A stretch of DNA of 45,942 bases. It comes from a virus. The notes below the pieces were generated by a model. That model was not told where the DNA came from and searched no databases. It saw only the letters and a list, made by a program, of their open reading frames with translations. Position 1 is the first letter of the stretch. Each line of letters starts with the position of its first letter. Made by a program: the position numbers and the translations under genes. This document shows positions 13,730-21,038 of the stretch, in pieces. The DNA is taken from IMG/VR virus record IMGVR_UViG_3300019093_000572, positions 1-45,942 of that record; one strand, 5' to 3'.

Positions 13730-14365
13730 ATGTTAGAAACCATTTGCGACACATTAGTTGAAGCATACAAACGCAACTGGATCACCAGTCGTGATGGCAA
13801 TGTCAGCATTCGTCATCACGACCGCGATCACTTTTACATCACACCTTCGGGCGTTCGCAAACAGACCATGCAACCCGATCAATTCAAGAAGATTGGTATC
13901 ATGTACCAACCTGTTGAACGTTGGAATTGGACAGAGCTGCCATACACCGATATTAGTGAAAAACTAAAACCCAGCGGAGAGATTCCCTTGCACTTTGGCC
14001 TACAAAAGCGTATGGGACAACATCATACAGAAGTAAGAGTAGTAGTTCATCTACATCCTACCTACTGTATTGCGGCCATGCATTGCGGCATTGATCTCAG
14101 CACCATCAGTGCGGCATTTCCAGAGCTCAATCGTTATACTCGAGTTGCGCCCAATGTGGGAGATGTTGCTCCTATCAGTCAAGAACTGGCTGATCAATGT
14201 CATGAGAATCTCAAATTAGACAAAGAAGGCAACATTGCTTACGATATTGTGGGCATCAAAGGACACGGTGTAGTGGCCATAGATACCAGCCCATGGCGAG
14301 CCTTTGAACACATTGAACGACTAGAACACATTTGTCAAATTGTACTAGCATCAGGGAAATATTAA
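13730..14365 (+). CDS. Class II aldolase/adducin-like protein
   Basis: 211 residues. Family motifs are GNVSIR (about 23-28), ITPSGVRK, SGEIPLH (about 84-90, the catalytic Glu), HLHPTYCIA (about 106-114) and KGHGVVA (about 185-191). The three histidines HLH and H in KGHG ligate Zn. Family members cleave or isomerise fuculose-1-P, ribulose-5-P or methylthioribulose-1-P; the substrate cannot be read here. The start at 13730 follows AAAGATCG. It is 17 bases after the DoxX gene and 1 base before the next gene, so it is in the same operon. Confidence 0.88.
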   Translation: MLETICDTLVEAYKRNWITSRDGNVSIRHHDRDHFYITPSGVRKQTMQPDQFKKIGIMYQPVERWNWTELPYTDISEKLKPSGEIPLHFGLQKRMGQHHTEVRVVVHLHPTYCIAAMHCGIDLSTISAAFPELNRYTRVAPNVGDVAPISQELADQCHENLKLDKEGNIAYDIVGIKGHGVVAIDTSPWRAFEHIERLEHICQIVLASGKY

Positions 14366-14366
14366 A

Positions 14367-14999
14367 ATGAGTTATATTGTAGGATCATTGCCGCCCATCA
14401 AGTGTTGGATCAAACGAGAATTTCTTTATAACTTCGCAAAAGGTCACGGCGAACTAGAACCAGCCATCTGGGTCAGTCTCAAAGCCTTGCGGGGACAGGT
14501 GTTTCGTATTGAGTCATTGTTGCCCAACTACGGAGCATTGTATGACAAACTGCCTATCCATGCCTATGTATGGCAGGAAAACTACACAGGTCAGTTGCCC
14601 ATAGATACTCTACAACTTTGGGACTGCATGGGCTATCGATTTACCATTGTTGAAAAAATAGGCTTGCGTAATCTAGGTGTAAAGTTTCTGGGCAAAGATA
14701 AGGAATGGCACCACGGAACCTATTTGTTCACTGTAGATTTTTGTGCCGACGGCATGGATGTGGACACAGGATTCACTGAGGTTGCAGAAGAACACAAGAG
14801 CTTCAATTTTATTCGACTTGAAAACGGTCAGTTTGCTTGCCAACCCAACAACCGATGCTTGTGGTATGATCAAAGTTTGATTGCAGGCGTGACCAAGTTT
14901 CCAGACTTCCAGGCAGCACAGACCATATTCACAGTGGATGGCACACGCAAATGGACTGCGGGTGACGATTGGTTTTATAACATAGAGGAAAGAAAATGA
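14367..14999 (+). CDS. Conserved phage protein of unknown function
   Basis: 210 residues beginning MSYIVGSLPPIKCWIKREFLYNF, with GHGELEPAIWVSLKALRG, LPNYGALYDKLPIHAYVW and LQLWDCMGYRFTIVEK blocks. This order is, as I recall, a widespread uncharacterised family in cyanophages and other large phages. Soluble, mixed alpha/beta, Trp-rich. It begins one base after the upstream gene and its stop overlaps the AhpD start (ATGA). Its place between host-like genes shows that the redox genes are embedded in phage backbone. Confidence 0.82.
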   Translation: MSYIVGSLPPIKCWIKREFLYNFAKGHGELEPAIWVSLKALRGQVFRIESLLPNYGALYDKLPIHAYVWQENYTGQLPIDTLQLWDCMGYRFTIVEKIGLRNLGVKFLGKDKEWHHGTYLFTVDFCADGMDVDTGFTEVAEEHKSFNFIRLENGQFACQPNNRCLWYDQSLIAGVTKFPDFQAAQTIFTVDGTRKWTAGDDWFYNIEERK

Positions 15000-15502
15000 G
15001 TTTTATTGAGACAATCAAAAGTGCGTTACCGGACTACGCCAAAGACACCCGATTGAATTTAGATGCAGTTCTGCTTCGTAGTACCTTAGACGCAGATGTG
15101 GCCATGGGTTGTGCTGTGGCTGCCTTGGCCGCAACCGGCAACGGCAAGGTATTGAGTATCTTGTTGGCCGATGCACCAGTACACGCAGAGTCAGCCATGA
15201 CCGCTGCCAGTATCATGGCGCAGAACAATGTATGGTATCCTTATGTTGAAATGGCTGACGATCCTGCACTCAAAGGACTGCCTGCAGGGTTGCGTATGAA
15301 CGCTATCATCAGTCACGGTGGTACCACCAAGGCCAACTTTGAAGCATTCAGCCTTGCGGCCTCGATTGTGGGCAAATGTCACTTTTGTGTGAAGGCACAC
15401 TACGATACCTTAAAGACTGAGGGTTACTCTGTGGAACAATTACGTGACATTGGTAGAATTGCCAGTGTTATGAACTCGGTTGCCCGTGTATTAAACAGTT
15501 AA
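14996..15502 (+). CDS. ahpD: AhpD-like carboxymuconolactone decarboxylase family protein
   Basis: 168 residues of the CMD/AhpD fold. The redox pair is C128-H-F-C131 in IVGKCHFCVKAH, with H135 and a Glu in FEAFSLA (about 116) forming the proton relay. In actinobacteria AhpD passes electrons from dihydrolipoamide to AhpC. A CAVAALAATGNG helix matches AhpD. Length fits AhpD (about 175). With AhpC at 11828 in the same run it could complete a peroxide reductase pair. The start overlaps the previous stop (ATGA). Confidence 0.83.
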   Translation: MSFIETIKSALPDYAKDTRLNLDAVLLRSTLDADVAMGCAVAALAATGNGKVLSILLADAPVHAESAMTAASIMAQNNVWYPYVEMADDPALKGLPAGLRMNAIISHGGTTKANFEAFSLAASIVGKCHFCVKAHYDTLKTEGYSVEQLRDIGRIASVMNSVARVLNS

Positions 15503-15522
15503 ACAAAAAGTATTACCTTTTG

Positions 15523-15548
15523 AAAACCCTGCTGTCAGCAGGGTTTTT
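15523..15548 (+). terminator. Intrinsic terminator
   Basis: 11-bp stem AAAACCCTGCT/AGCAGGGTTTT with a 3-base loop and T run. Closes the redox operon; the next promoter -35 box begins at 15550. Confidence 0.92.
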
Positions 15549-15549
15549 C

Positions 15550-15578
15550 TTGTCCATAATTCCCCTTTTTGCTATAAT
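15550..15578 (+). promoter_or_regulatory. Sigma70 promoter, repeated cassette copy 3
   Basis: TTGTCC (15550-15555), 17-base spacer starting ATAATTC, TATAAT (15573-15578), then a leader with GCATACAAAGCAAAAAGGAG. Confidence 0.85.
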
Positions 15579-15608
15579 ATAGGCATACAAAGCAAAAAGG
15601 AGTTCAAG

Positions 15609-15860
15609 ATGCGACACGTAGCCGGATTTAGTAACAGTACCAAAATACGATTTATTGTTAACGGTTTTGGTATGTACGGTACTGTAAACGATCTGTTTAC
15701 AAAAACGGCCACAGCCAGCCACGGTGCCGCTCTGCGCCTTGCGATCCAAAAACTGGCCTACGATCGCCGTCACAGCAGTTTCACCGGTGAAGGTCGCCCT
15801 GTGGGTGTGGGCATAACGCACGAAGGCGTCGATGTGCAAATTACATTGATGGCCAATTGA
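15609..15860 (+). CDS. Small hypothetical protein
   Basis: 83 residues, basic, MRHVAGFSNSTKIRFIVNGFGMYG then a helix AALRLAIQKLAYDRR and strand GVDVQITLMAN. It resembles a small alpha/beta fold such as a dsRNA-binding-like or ferredoxin-like domain, but no motif is decisive. AAAAAGGAG precedes the ATG by 8 bases, in the conserved cassette leader. Likely expressed early and strongly. Function unknown. Confidence 0.75.
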   Translation: MRHVAGFSNSTKIRFIVNGFGMYGTVNDLFTKTATASHGAALRLAIQKLAYDRRHSSFTGEGRPVGVGITHEGVDVQITLMAN

Positions 15861-15866
15861 TTTCGG

Positions 15867-15895
15867 TTGTCCATAATTCAGCGATTTGTTATAAT
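15867..15895 (+). promoter_or_regulatory. Sigma70 promoter, repeated cassette copy 4
   Basis: TTGTCC (15867-15872), 17-base spacer starting ATAATTC, TATAAT (15890-15895), followed by the same leader as copies 2 and 3. Confidence 0.85.
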
Positions 15896-15925
15896 ATAGG
15901 CATACAAAGCAAAAAGGAGCCCCGA

Positions 15926-16204
15926 ATGCGATACAATGATTTGAGCGAAAAAGAAAAACGTGAAGTTCGTATGTACGGTGTCACAGAAGCTGGTATGCGC
16001 GAAGCAGTGGAATCCAGCTCCACATTCCGTTTTTCAGGTCCTGCAATGGTTGCGGCGTCAATGATGAGCGACGCACAAGAAATGGTCAGTTATGGCCCTT
16101 ATGACTCAGACACACTGGCCAACATCTTGGAAGATCAGCGCCAACTGTTGAACCGTGCCAAATTTGTTTTATTCACCTACGTTATGGACAAGGAGACAGT
16201 ATAA
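15926..16204 (+). CDS. Small hypothetical protein
   Basis: 92 residues, acidic and helical: MRYNDLSEKEKREVRMYGVTE, a middle AMVAASMMSDAQEMV and a C-terminal NILEDQRQLLNRAKFVLFTYVMDKET. AAAAAGGAG lies 8 bases upstream of the ATG at 15926 in the cassette leader, which decides the start over an earlier frame opening. Its stop overlaps the next start as TAATG. No recognised domain. Confidence 0.75.
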   Translation: MRYNDLSEKEKREVRMYGVTEAGMREAVESSSTFRFSGPAMVAASMMSDAQEMVSYGPYDSDTLANILEDQRQLLNRAKFVLFTYVMDKETV

Positions 16205-16377
16205 TGAGTGCCATGAAAGATTTGATGTACGATATTCAAGAACTGTTTATCGACGGATACGATGCACAAGGCATCTCCAGACAACTAGAACTGCCCTTTG
16301 ACCAAGTGATTGCGGTCTTGGAAGACTTTGGTGTCACCGTTGAGGATATGAATCCTTACAACACAATTAATAGTTGA
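16204..16377 (+). CDS. Small helix-turn-helix-like protein
   Basis: 57 residues: MSAMKDLMYDIQELFIDGYDAQGISRQLELPFDQVIAVLEDFGV. The segment GYDAQGISRQLELPFDQVIAVLEDF matches the spacing of a helix-turn-helix (a sensing helix, a short turn at Gly, a second helix). I recall similar small proteins in T4-like cyanophages. A DNA-binding role is plausible but unproven. The start is shared with the previous stop (TAATG), so it is coupled. Confidence 0.68.
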   Translation: MSAMKDLMYDIQELFIDGYDAQGISRQLELPFDQVIAVLEDFGVTVEDMNPYNTINS

Positions 16378-16394
16378 ATGTTGCATTTTCGCGA

Positions 16395-16423
16395 CAGACA
16401 ATAAATCACTTTTAGTTTATAAT
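16395..16423 (+). promoter_or_regulatory. Possible promoter
   Basis: TATAAT (16418-16423) with CAGACA (16395-16400) 17 bases upstream; the -35 box is weak. Would serve the AAA ATPase gene at 16451. Confidence 0.42.
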
Positions 16424-16450
16424 TAGTTTTTTCAACCAAGGAGTTAGCAA

Positions 16451-17554
16451 ATGGCCGCTACTGAAGCCCGTACAGTTACCGCAACAGAAGCCCGCAGTCG
16501 TATTCTGCGATGCTTTAAAAAACAACGTCCCGTATTCTTGTGGGGTCCTCCCGGCATTGGCAAATCCGAAGTGGTTGCTGAGCTGACCCAAGAACTGGGT
16601 GGTCATATGATCGACCTACGTCTAGGACAGATGGAACCCACGGACCTAAGAGGAATCCCATTTTTTCACAAGAACAAAGAAGTCATGGATTGGGCTCCCC
16701 CAATCGACTTGCCCGACGAAGAACTGGCCAGCCAGTATCCGGTGGTTGTGTTATTCTTGGACGAAATGAACAGTGCCGCGCCAAGTGTACAGGCCGCAGG
16801 TTATCAGTTGATTCTGAACCGTCGCATTGGCAAATACAAATTGCCAGACAATGTTGTGATCGTTGCCGCAGGTAACCGTGAGAGCGACAAAGGTGTCACA
16901 TACCGTATGCCAAGTCCGCTGGCCAATCGTTTCTTGCATCTTGAAGTTCGTCCAGACTTTGACTCGTGGCAGACTTGGGCAGTGAACAACAAGATCCACG
17001 CCGATGTTGTTGGTTACTTGAGCTTTGCCAAGCAAGATATGTTTGACTTTGATCCACGCTCGCCCAGCCGCAGTTTTGCCACCCCACGTTCGTGGACCTT
17101 TGTTAGCGAGTTCGTAGAAGACAACGACATCACTCCGCAAGAGCTCACAGACTTGGTGTCGGGCTTGGTTGGTGAAGGACTGGCAGTCAAGTTCATGGCA
17201 CACCGCAAGGTTGCTGGACAGATGCCCAAGCCCGAAGACATCTTGAGCGGCAAGGTAACTGAACTCAAGGTCAAAGAAGTCAGTGCCATGTATTCCTTGA
17301 CTGTGAGCCTGTGTTATGAACTGCAGGACTCGTTCAAGAAATTGGGCACCCCCGGTATCAAGGAGTGGCACGCTCAGGCCGACAACTTCTTGAAGTTTAT
17401 GATGACTAACTTTACCACCGAGTTGACTGTGATGGGTGCTCGTGTTGCACTCACCACGTATGCATTACCAATGGTGCCCGGCAAGATGCCCAGTTTTGAC
17501 GCATTCCATCAGAAATACGGCAAGTACATCATTGCCGCAAGTGGCAATAAGTAA
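16451..17554 (+). CDS. MoxR-family AAA+ ATPase
   Basis: 367 residues. Walker A GPPGIGKS (32-39), Walker B VLFLDEMN (about 100-107), sensor-1 AAGNRESDKG and an Arg-finger-like segment in PSPLANRFLHLE fit MoxR-type AAA+ chaperone ATPases. MoxR proteins form hexamers and, with a VWA-domain partner, insert metals or remodel complexes. The next large gene downstream is such a partner (17926). AAGGAG lies 8 bases upstream of the ATG. In phages the pair occurs in many large genomes; its role is not known. A hairpin at 17561 follows. Confidence 0.9.
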   Translation: MAATEARTVTATEARSRILRCFKKQRPVFLWGPPGIGKSEVVAELTQELGGHMIDLRLGQMEPTDLRGIPFFHKNKEVMDWAPPIDLPDEELASQYPVVVLFLDEMNSAAPSVQAAGYQLILNRRIGKYKLPDNVVIVAAGNRESDKGVTYRMPSPLANRFLHLEVRPDFDSWQTWAVNNKIHADVVGYLSFAKQDMFDFDPRSPSRSFATPRSWTFVSEFVEDNDITPQELTDLVSGLVGEGLAVKFMAHRKVAGQMPKPEDILSGKVTELKVKEVSAMYSLTVSLCYELQDSFKKLGTPGIKEWHAQADNFLKFMMTNFTTELTVMGARVALTTYALPMVPGKMPSFDAFHQKYGKYIIAASGNK

Positions 17555-17560
17555 TACAGG

Positions 17561-17580
17561 ACAGGGGCCGAGGCTCCTGT
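17561..17580 (+). terminator. Strong hairpin without T run
   Basis: ACAGGGGCC/GGCTCCTGT with only one G-U pair and a 2-4 base turn. No U tract follows. Could be an RNase site or a pause that lowers expression downstream of the AAA gene. Confidence 0.4.
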
Positions 17581-17587
17581 ACACCTT

Positions 17588-17875
17588 ATGATCATTATTG
17601 AAAAACTTGATGGTAGACATAGCGGAAGAAGCCTTTGGTCACATCGTGCCTGGATTCGTGGAGCCGATAAAGCCTATGACTACCATCAGATTCGAACAGA
17701 ATGTTGGTCCACTTTTGGTCCGGCCTGTAGTAGAGATGATGTTTGGCCAATCCGAAAAGTTGACCCAACGTTTTTCCCAGATTGGTGTTGGCATCACGAT
17801 TGGCGAAACAATGCCTACTACCTTTATTTCAAAGGTACCCATCCTATGGCATCCTGGATTCTATTAAAGAGTTGA
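17588..17875 (+). CDS. Trp-rich hypothetical protein
   Basis: 95 residues unusually rich in Trp, His and Tyr: SHRAWIRGADKAYDYHQ, FGPACSRDDVWPIRKV, WCWHHDWRNNAYYLYFKG, SWILLK. The pattern of aromatic strands closing with FKG and a hydrophobic end suggests a small beta-rich protein, and I recall similar short proteins in large phages. The ATG at 17588 has no strong ribosome site; the hairpin upstream may restrict it. A second overlapping frame was rejected. Between the AAA ATPase and its VWA partner. Confidence 0.55.
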   Translation: MIIIEKLDGRHSGRSLWSHRAWIRGADKAYDYHQIRTECWSTFGPACSRDDVWPIRKVDPTFFPDWCWHHDWRNNAYYLYFKGTHPMASWILLKS

Positions 17876-17900
17876 CCATAAATCCAAAATATTGTATAAT
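17872..17900 (+). promoter_or_regulatory. Consensus sigma70 promoter
   Basis: TTGACC (17872-17877), 17-base spacer (ATAAATCC...), TATAAT (17895-17900). Drives the VWA gene at 17926. Confidence 0.85.
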
Positions 17901-17925
17901 ACTAATATTCACACAAGGAGCACGT

Positions 17926-19185
17926 ATGTCAGATACCACATTAGCAGACAAAGCCAAAGTTAAAACAGTCACTGACCCTAAAAAAGATGCGGCCGCACGT
18001 GAAAAACTGATCACTGCACGTATTGGACTCTTGCTCAAGGCTCCGTTCTTTGGTAACTTGGCCACTCGTTTGCAGTTGATCAATGCCGATGAATGGTGCG
18101 GCACCGCCGCCACAGACGGTCGCAGGTTCTACTATAACAGCGAGTTCGTCAACAATCTTCCACTCAAACAATTGGAGTTCTTGTTTGGACACGAGGTCCT
18201 GCACGTGGTGTATGATCATATGGATCGTCGTGGTGATCGCGAGCCACGTCTGAGCAATATTGCCGCTGACTATTGTGTGAACGCAGACCTGTTGGAACAA
18301 CGCATTGGTGACAAGATTCCCATTGGTCTATACGACAACAAATACAAGGGCTGGAGTTACGAAGAAGTCTACAATGACTTGTACGAGAACGCAGACAAGA
18401 TTGACATCAACAAATTGTTGAAACAGGTGTTGGATGAGCACTTGGACGGTGAAGGTGATGACGGTGATGGCGACGGTGAAGGCAAAGACGGCAACGGTCG
18501 CCCACGTTTGAGCAAAGAAGAACGCCAGGCCATCAAGGACGAAGTCAAAGAAGCCATGTTGGCAGCCGCACAGGCCGTGGGCGCAGGTAACTTGCCCGCA
18601 GGTGTCAAACGTATGGTACAGGACTTGACTGAGCCTGTGATCAACTGGCGTGAACTGATACAACAACAAATCCAAAGCATCATCAAAGATGACTTTACAT
18701 GGATGAAGCCCAGCCGTAGAGGATGGCACATGGATGCCATCTTGCCTGGCACCAAACCCGGTGAACAGATTGATGTGTGTATTGCCATTGATATGTCGGG
18801 CTCGATTGGTACCGAAGACAGCAAGGCGTTCCTGAGCGAGATCAAAGGTATCATGGATGCTTATGATGAATACAAGATCACTGTTTGGTGTTTTGACACC
18901 GACATCTACAATATGCAAGTGTTCAATAGTGACAACATGGATTCAATTGACACTTATGAGCCAATGGGTGGTGGAGGTACTGACTTCATGGCCAATTGGA
19001 CCTATATGATTGAAAACAACATTGAACCCAAAAAGTTCATTGTGTTTACAGATGGTATGCCATTCGGTGAGTGGGGTATTGAAGAATACTGCGAAACTGT
19101 TTGGATTATCAAAGGCAACCCCGGTTGCGAGCCACCTTGGGGTATTTGGGCACACTACGAAGAAGCCGCGAAAGGTAAAAAGTAA
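17926..19185 (+). CDS. VWA-like protein with HExxH metallopeptidase-like domain (DUF2201 type)
   Basis: 419 residues. The N-terminal half (DUF2201 type) has H89-E90-x-x-H93 in FGHEVLHVVYDH, a zinc-protease-like motif, and an NIAADYCVNADL block. A linker of Gly/Asp/Glu (about 172-192) follows. The C-terminal half is a VWA-like fold with a MIDAS-like DMSGS (about 289-293) and a GGGGTDF stretch. Together with MoxR upstream it forms the usual MoxR-VWA pair; in the family the VWA protein is the ATPase partner or substrate adaptor. ACAAGGAG lies 6 bases before the ATG, and the promoter is just upstream, so the start at 17926 is firm. Confidence 0.87.
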   Translation: MSDTTLADKAKVKTVTDPKKDAAAREKLITARIGLLLKAPFFGNLATRLQLINADEWCGTAATDGRRFYYNSEFVNNLPLKQLEFLFGHEVLHVVYDHMDRRGDREPRLSNIAADYCVNADLLEQRIGDKIPIGLYDNKYKGWSYEEVYNDLYENADKIDINKLLKQVLDEHLDGEGDDGDGDGEGKDGNGRPRLSKEERQAIKDEVKEAMLAAAQAVGAGNLPAGVKRMVQDLTEPVINWRELIQQQIQSIIKDDFTWMKPSRRGWHMDAILPGTKPGEQIDVCIAIDMSGSIGTEDSKAFLSEIKGIMDAYDEYKITVWCFDTDIYNMQVFNSDNMDSIDTYEPMGGGGTDFMANWTYMIENNIEPKKFIVFTDGMPFGEWGIEEYCETVWIIKGNPGCEPPWGIWAHYEEAAKGKK

Positions 19186-19186
19186 T

Positions 19187-19420
19187 ATGAGTAGACTACA
19201 ATTGATGGGTCGTCCTTGGGTTGTTTTTACACCAGAGAACAAAGATCATCGACGCTATTATCATGACTTCATCCGTACTGGTACCTGGGGTACTTGTCCG
19301 GTCAGATTTGTAGTACCCGAGGATCACGGTGATTTGATTACCATGATTCAACGTAGTCTGATCAAACACTATGTAACTCACGAATTTGACACAAGAAAGA
19401 GACGCAATGCAAATTATTGA
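19187..19420 (+). CDS. Conserved small phage protein
   Basis: 77 residues: MSRLQLMGRPWVVFTPENKDHRRYYHDFIRTGTWGTCPVRFVVPED..., with a basic end (DTRKRRN). The WVVFTPENKDHRxxYxxFxRTGxWGxCPVRF block is, from memory, a conserved phage hypothetical. The ATG lies 1 base after the previous stop. Earlier frame opening inside the VWA gene was rejected. Function unknown. Confidence 0.75.
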   Translation: MSRLQLMGRPWVVFTPENKDHRRYYHDFIRTGTWGTCPVRFVVPEDHGDLITMIQRSLIKHYVTHEFDTRKRRNANY

Positions 19421-19724
19421 CTCAGAACAAATCAAACGTGTCAAACAGGCACGTGAAATTATTGACACCCAACAAAAAAGAATTTGGCAATTGGAGCAGA
19501 CTCTGGATGATCTTGCCAGGGCCTGTGAAATTGCACAATACAGTCAGCAATACAATCTAACTGAAACTTTTCGTGATGCGGCCAATGACATGTTGCAGGA
19601 TCGATTGGTTGCACCCGAAGTTGAGCAAGGCACACCAAAATTCAAAATCATCACTGGTGAAATTGATGAAGAGCTCAACCATCAACTGTCCAACAAGGCC
19701 AAAGTTGCCGCAGGCGCAACATGA
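19407..19724 (+). CDS. Coiled-coil hypothetical protein
   Basis: 105 residues with a heptad pattern in the N-terminal half (IKRVKQAREIIDTQQKRIWQLEQTLDDLARACEI). The C-terminal half is mixed (TPKFKIITGEIDEELNHQL). AAAGAGA precedes the ATG at 19407. Overlaps both neighbours by a few bases. Probably oligomeric; function unknown. Confidence 0.7.
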   Translation: MQIIDSEQIKRVKQAREIIDTQQKRIWQLEQTLDDLARACEIAQYSQQYNLTETFRDAANDMLQDRLVAPEVEQGTPKFKIITGEIDEELNHQLSNKAKVAAGAT

Positions 19725-20014
19725 TCAAACACGGTGATCCCAATCCCCTAAATGTGTTTGGGTTGCGTAGGCTGGATCATAGTCCGCCACATTTTACCCG
19801 AGTTGCCTTTGATCTAAGAGTGGATCCAAAAAATATCAGCGATTGGATCTACGAAAATCTCGAGGGACGTTTTTGGTTCGGTGATCACTATCAAGTAGAC
19901 GAAAATCATCGAGTTGGATTTTGTAAGGCTGTCAGTTTTGAAATAGCCGCGGAGGCCAGTTACTTTGGTCTGGTGCTCAACCAAATTAATTCAGTAGAAG
20001 ACTGGACAATCTAG
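19721..20014 (+). CDS. Conserved small phage protein
   Basis: 97 residues: ISDWIYENLEGRFWFGD, then CKAVSFEIAAEASYFGLVLNQI. The IYENLEGRFxFGD and FEIxxEAxYFxLxL blocks recur, as I recall, in T4-like phage hypotheticals. Soluble, mixed alpha/beta. Start overlaps the previous stop (ATGA). Function unknown. Confidence 0.78.
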   Translation: MIKHGDPNPLNVFGLRRLDHSPPHFTRVAFDLRVDPKNISDWIYENLEGRFWFGDHYQVDENHRVGFCKAVSFEIAAEASYFGLVLNQINSVEDWTI

Positions 20015-20020
20015 TAAAAA

Positions 20021-20076
20021 AATTCTCCATTGGTCAAGAACACTTAAATAAAAGTAGTTCAAACCAATGGAGAATT
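20021..20076 (+). promoter_or_regulatory. Long 5' leader hairpin that covers the ribosome site
   Basis: A perfect 14-bp inverted repeat: AATTCTCCATTGGT (20021-20034) with ACCAATGGAGAATT (20063-20076). GAAC (20038-20041)/GTTC (20057-20060) and ACTT (20042-20045)/AAGT (20052-20055) extend the helix to about 22 bp. The 3' arm contains the GGAG ribosome site for the ATG at 20079, so the fold would hide it. Confidence 0.72.
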
Positions 20077-20078
20077 CT

Positions 20079-20336
20079 ATGTCAGAAGAGCAAACAACAG
20101 AACAAGCACAACCAGAAGCCGCACCAGCACCATCGCTGAGCCTGCAGGATCTTATCCAGGTTGTAAAACTAATTCAAGTAACAGCACAACGCGGTGCCAT
20201 ACAGGCCGGTGAAATGGCCACAGTGGGTGCCCTTCACGATCGTTTAATCACTTTCCTAGAAGCCAACGGCGCTGTACAACGCAATCCTGCTCCGGAAGCA
20301 GAAACAGAAACAGCACCCGCTGATCAAGGAGAATAA
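20079..20336 (+). CDS. Small acidic phage protein with disordered ends
   Basis: 85 residues: a disordered acidic/Ala/Pro/Gln N-terminus, a helical core (LSLQDLIQVVKLIQVTAQRGAI, MATVGALHDRLITFLEANGAV) and a disordered acidic C-terminus (ETETAPADQGE). The core, LxLQDLxxVVxxIxVxxxRGAxxxxEM..VGxLxxRLxxFL, recalls a conserved family of T4-like phages. The ATG at 20079 is preferred over 20067 because GGAG is 6 bases upstream of it, although that site lies in the hairpin arm. Function unknown. Confidence 0.8.
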   Translation: MSEEQTTEQAQPEAAPAPSLSLQDLIQVVKLIQVTAQRGAIQAGEMATVGALHDRLITFLEANGAVQRNPAPEAETETAPADQGE

Positions 20337-20339
20337 ACT

Positions 20340-21038
20340 ATGATGAAGCACATCGGTAAACATAACAGCCAGCGAGTTGTTATCCTATTTAGAAAAGTTC
20401 CCAACGAAGACCATATGTGTCTGTTGGTCTATAGCGAATTGCTACCAAGACTATATCACGACGAAGTCATGAAAGCGTTGGAAAGTCCCATCGGACAAAA
20501 TGCCAAAGAGTTTAGCGATGTGTTATTCAGAACAACCATGGCCGATGGTCAGAACTGTTTAGAAGCACTACACCGTGCAGGACTTATCAAGAAGGTGCCA
20601 ACCAGTCAAGTACTAGTAACGCCAACCAACAGTTCGAGTGTGCGCCTAGACGAACTAAATGGTATTCTTGACGAAATGAGCAAAGGTGAAGAAGCCATTG
20701 CCAAACTGGCAGAAATTGATGCCGACAGAGGTATGAGTGGCAAGCGCCGCCCAGCAGAACTCAAAGAAGTAGGACAACCACCCAACAGTCGAGCAAGAGC
20801 TCAAGTTGAGGGTACCATGAGTGCTGGGGAATTTGTATCCACTGCAGATGTATTGGATGATTCTGCACTTGCTACACAAAGATTAGCACAGGCCACCAAG
20901 ATGAAAGCAGACGCACACAGCCTATTGGCCGAAGCCGCTCGCTTAGAACAAGAAGCCGCACAACTAATTCCTACACCTGTTACCAATGTCAAACCAAAAG
21001 CCACCAAGAAAACCTCGGCAAAAAAGCAAGCGGCTTAA
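20340..21038 (+). CDS. Conserved phage protein (MKHIGKHNSQRVVI family)
   Basis: 232 residues. The N-terminus (MMKHIGKHNSQRVVILFRKVPNEDHMCLLVYSE..) and the block LTxxNGxLIKKVxTxQVxVTPTNSSSVRLDELN, here with RAGLIKKVPT, are typical, as I recall, of a T4-like cyanophage family with a possible structural or assembly role. The C-terminus is Ala/Lys-rich and basic (PKATKKTSAKKQAA) with coiled-coil segments. AAGGAG is 9 bases upstream of 20340; 20343 is an alternative start. Its 3' end overlaps the next gene by 53 bases. Function unknown. Confidence 0.82.
   Translation: MMKHIGKHNSQRVVILFRKVPNEDHMCLLVYSELLPRLYHDEVMKALESPIGQNAKEFSDVLFRTTMADGQNCLEALHRAGLIKKVPTSQVLVTPTNSSSVRLDELNGILDEMSKGEEAIAKLAEIDADRGMSGKRRPAELKEVGQPPNSRARAQVEGTMSAGEFVSTADVLDDSALATQRLAQATKMKADAHSLLAEAARLEQEAAQLIPTPVTNVKPKATKKTSAKKQAA

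Noticed and set aside
16751-17371. Minus-strand open frame of 206 codons opposite the AAA ATPase
   Set aside because: Shadow of a conserved AAA gene with Walker motifs in the other strand.
17598-17867. Plus-strand open frame of 89 codons overlapping the 17588-17875 gene
   Set aside because: Only one of the two can be real; the 17588 frame has a protein-like aromatic pattern and the family resemblance, this one does not.
18328-18918. Long minus-strand open frame opposite the VWA gene
   Set aside because: Mirror of the biased codon use of the VWA gene; no start signals and no recognisable motif.
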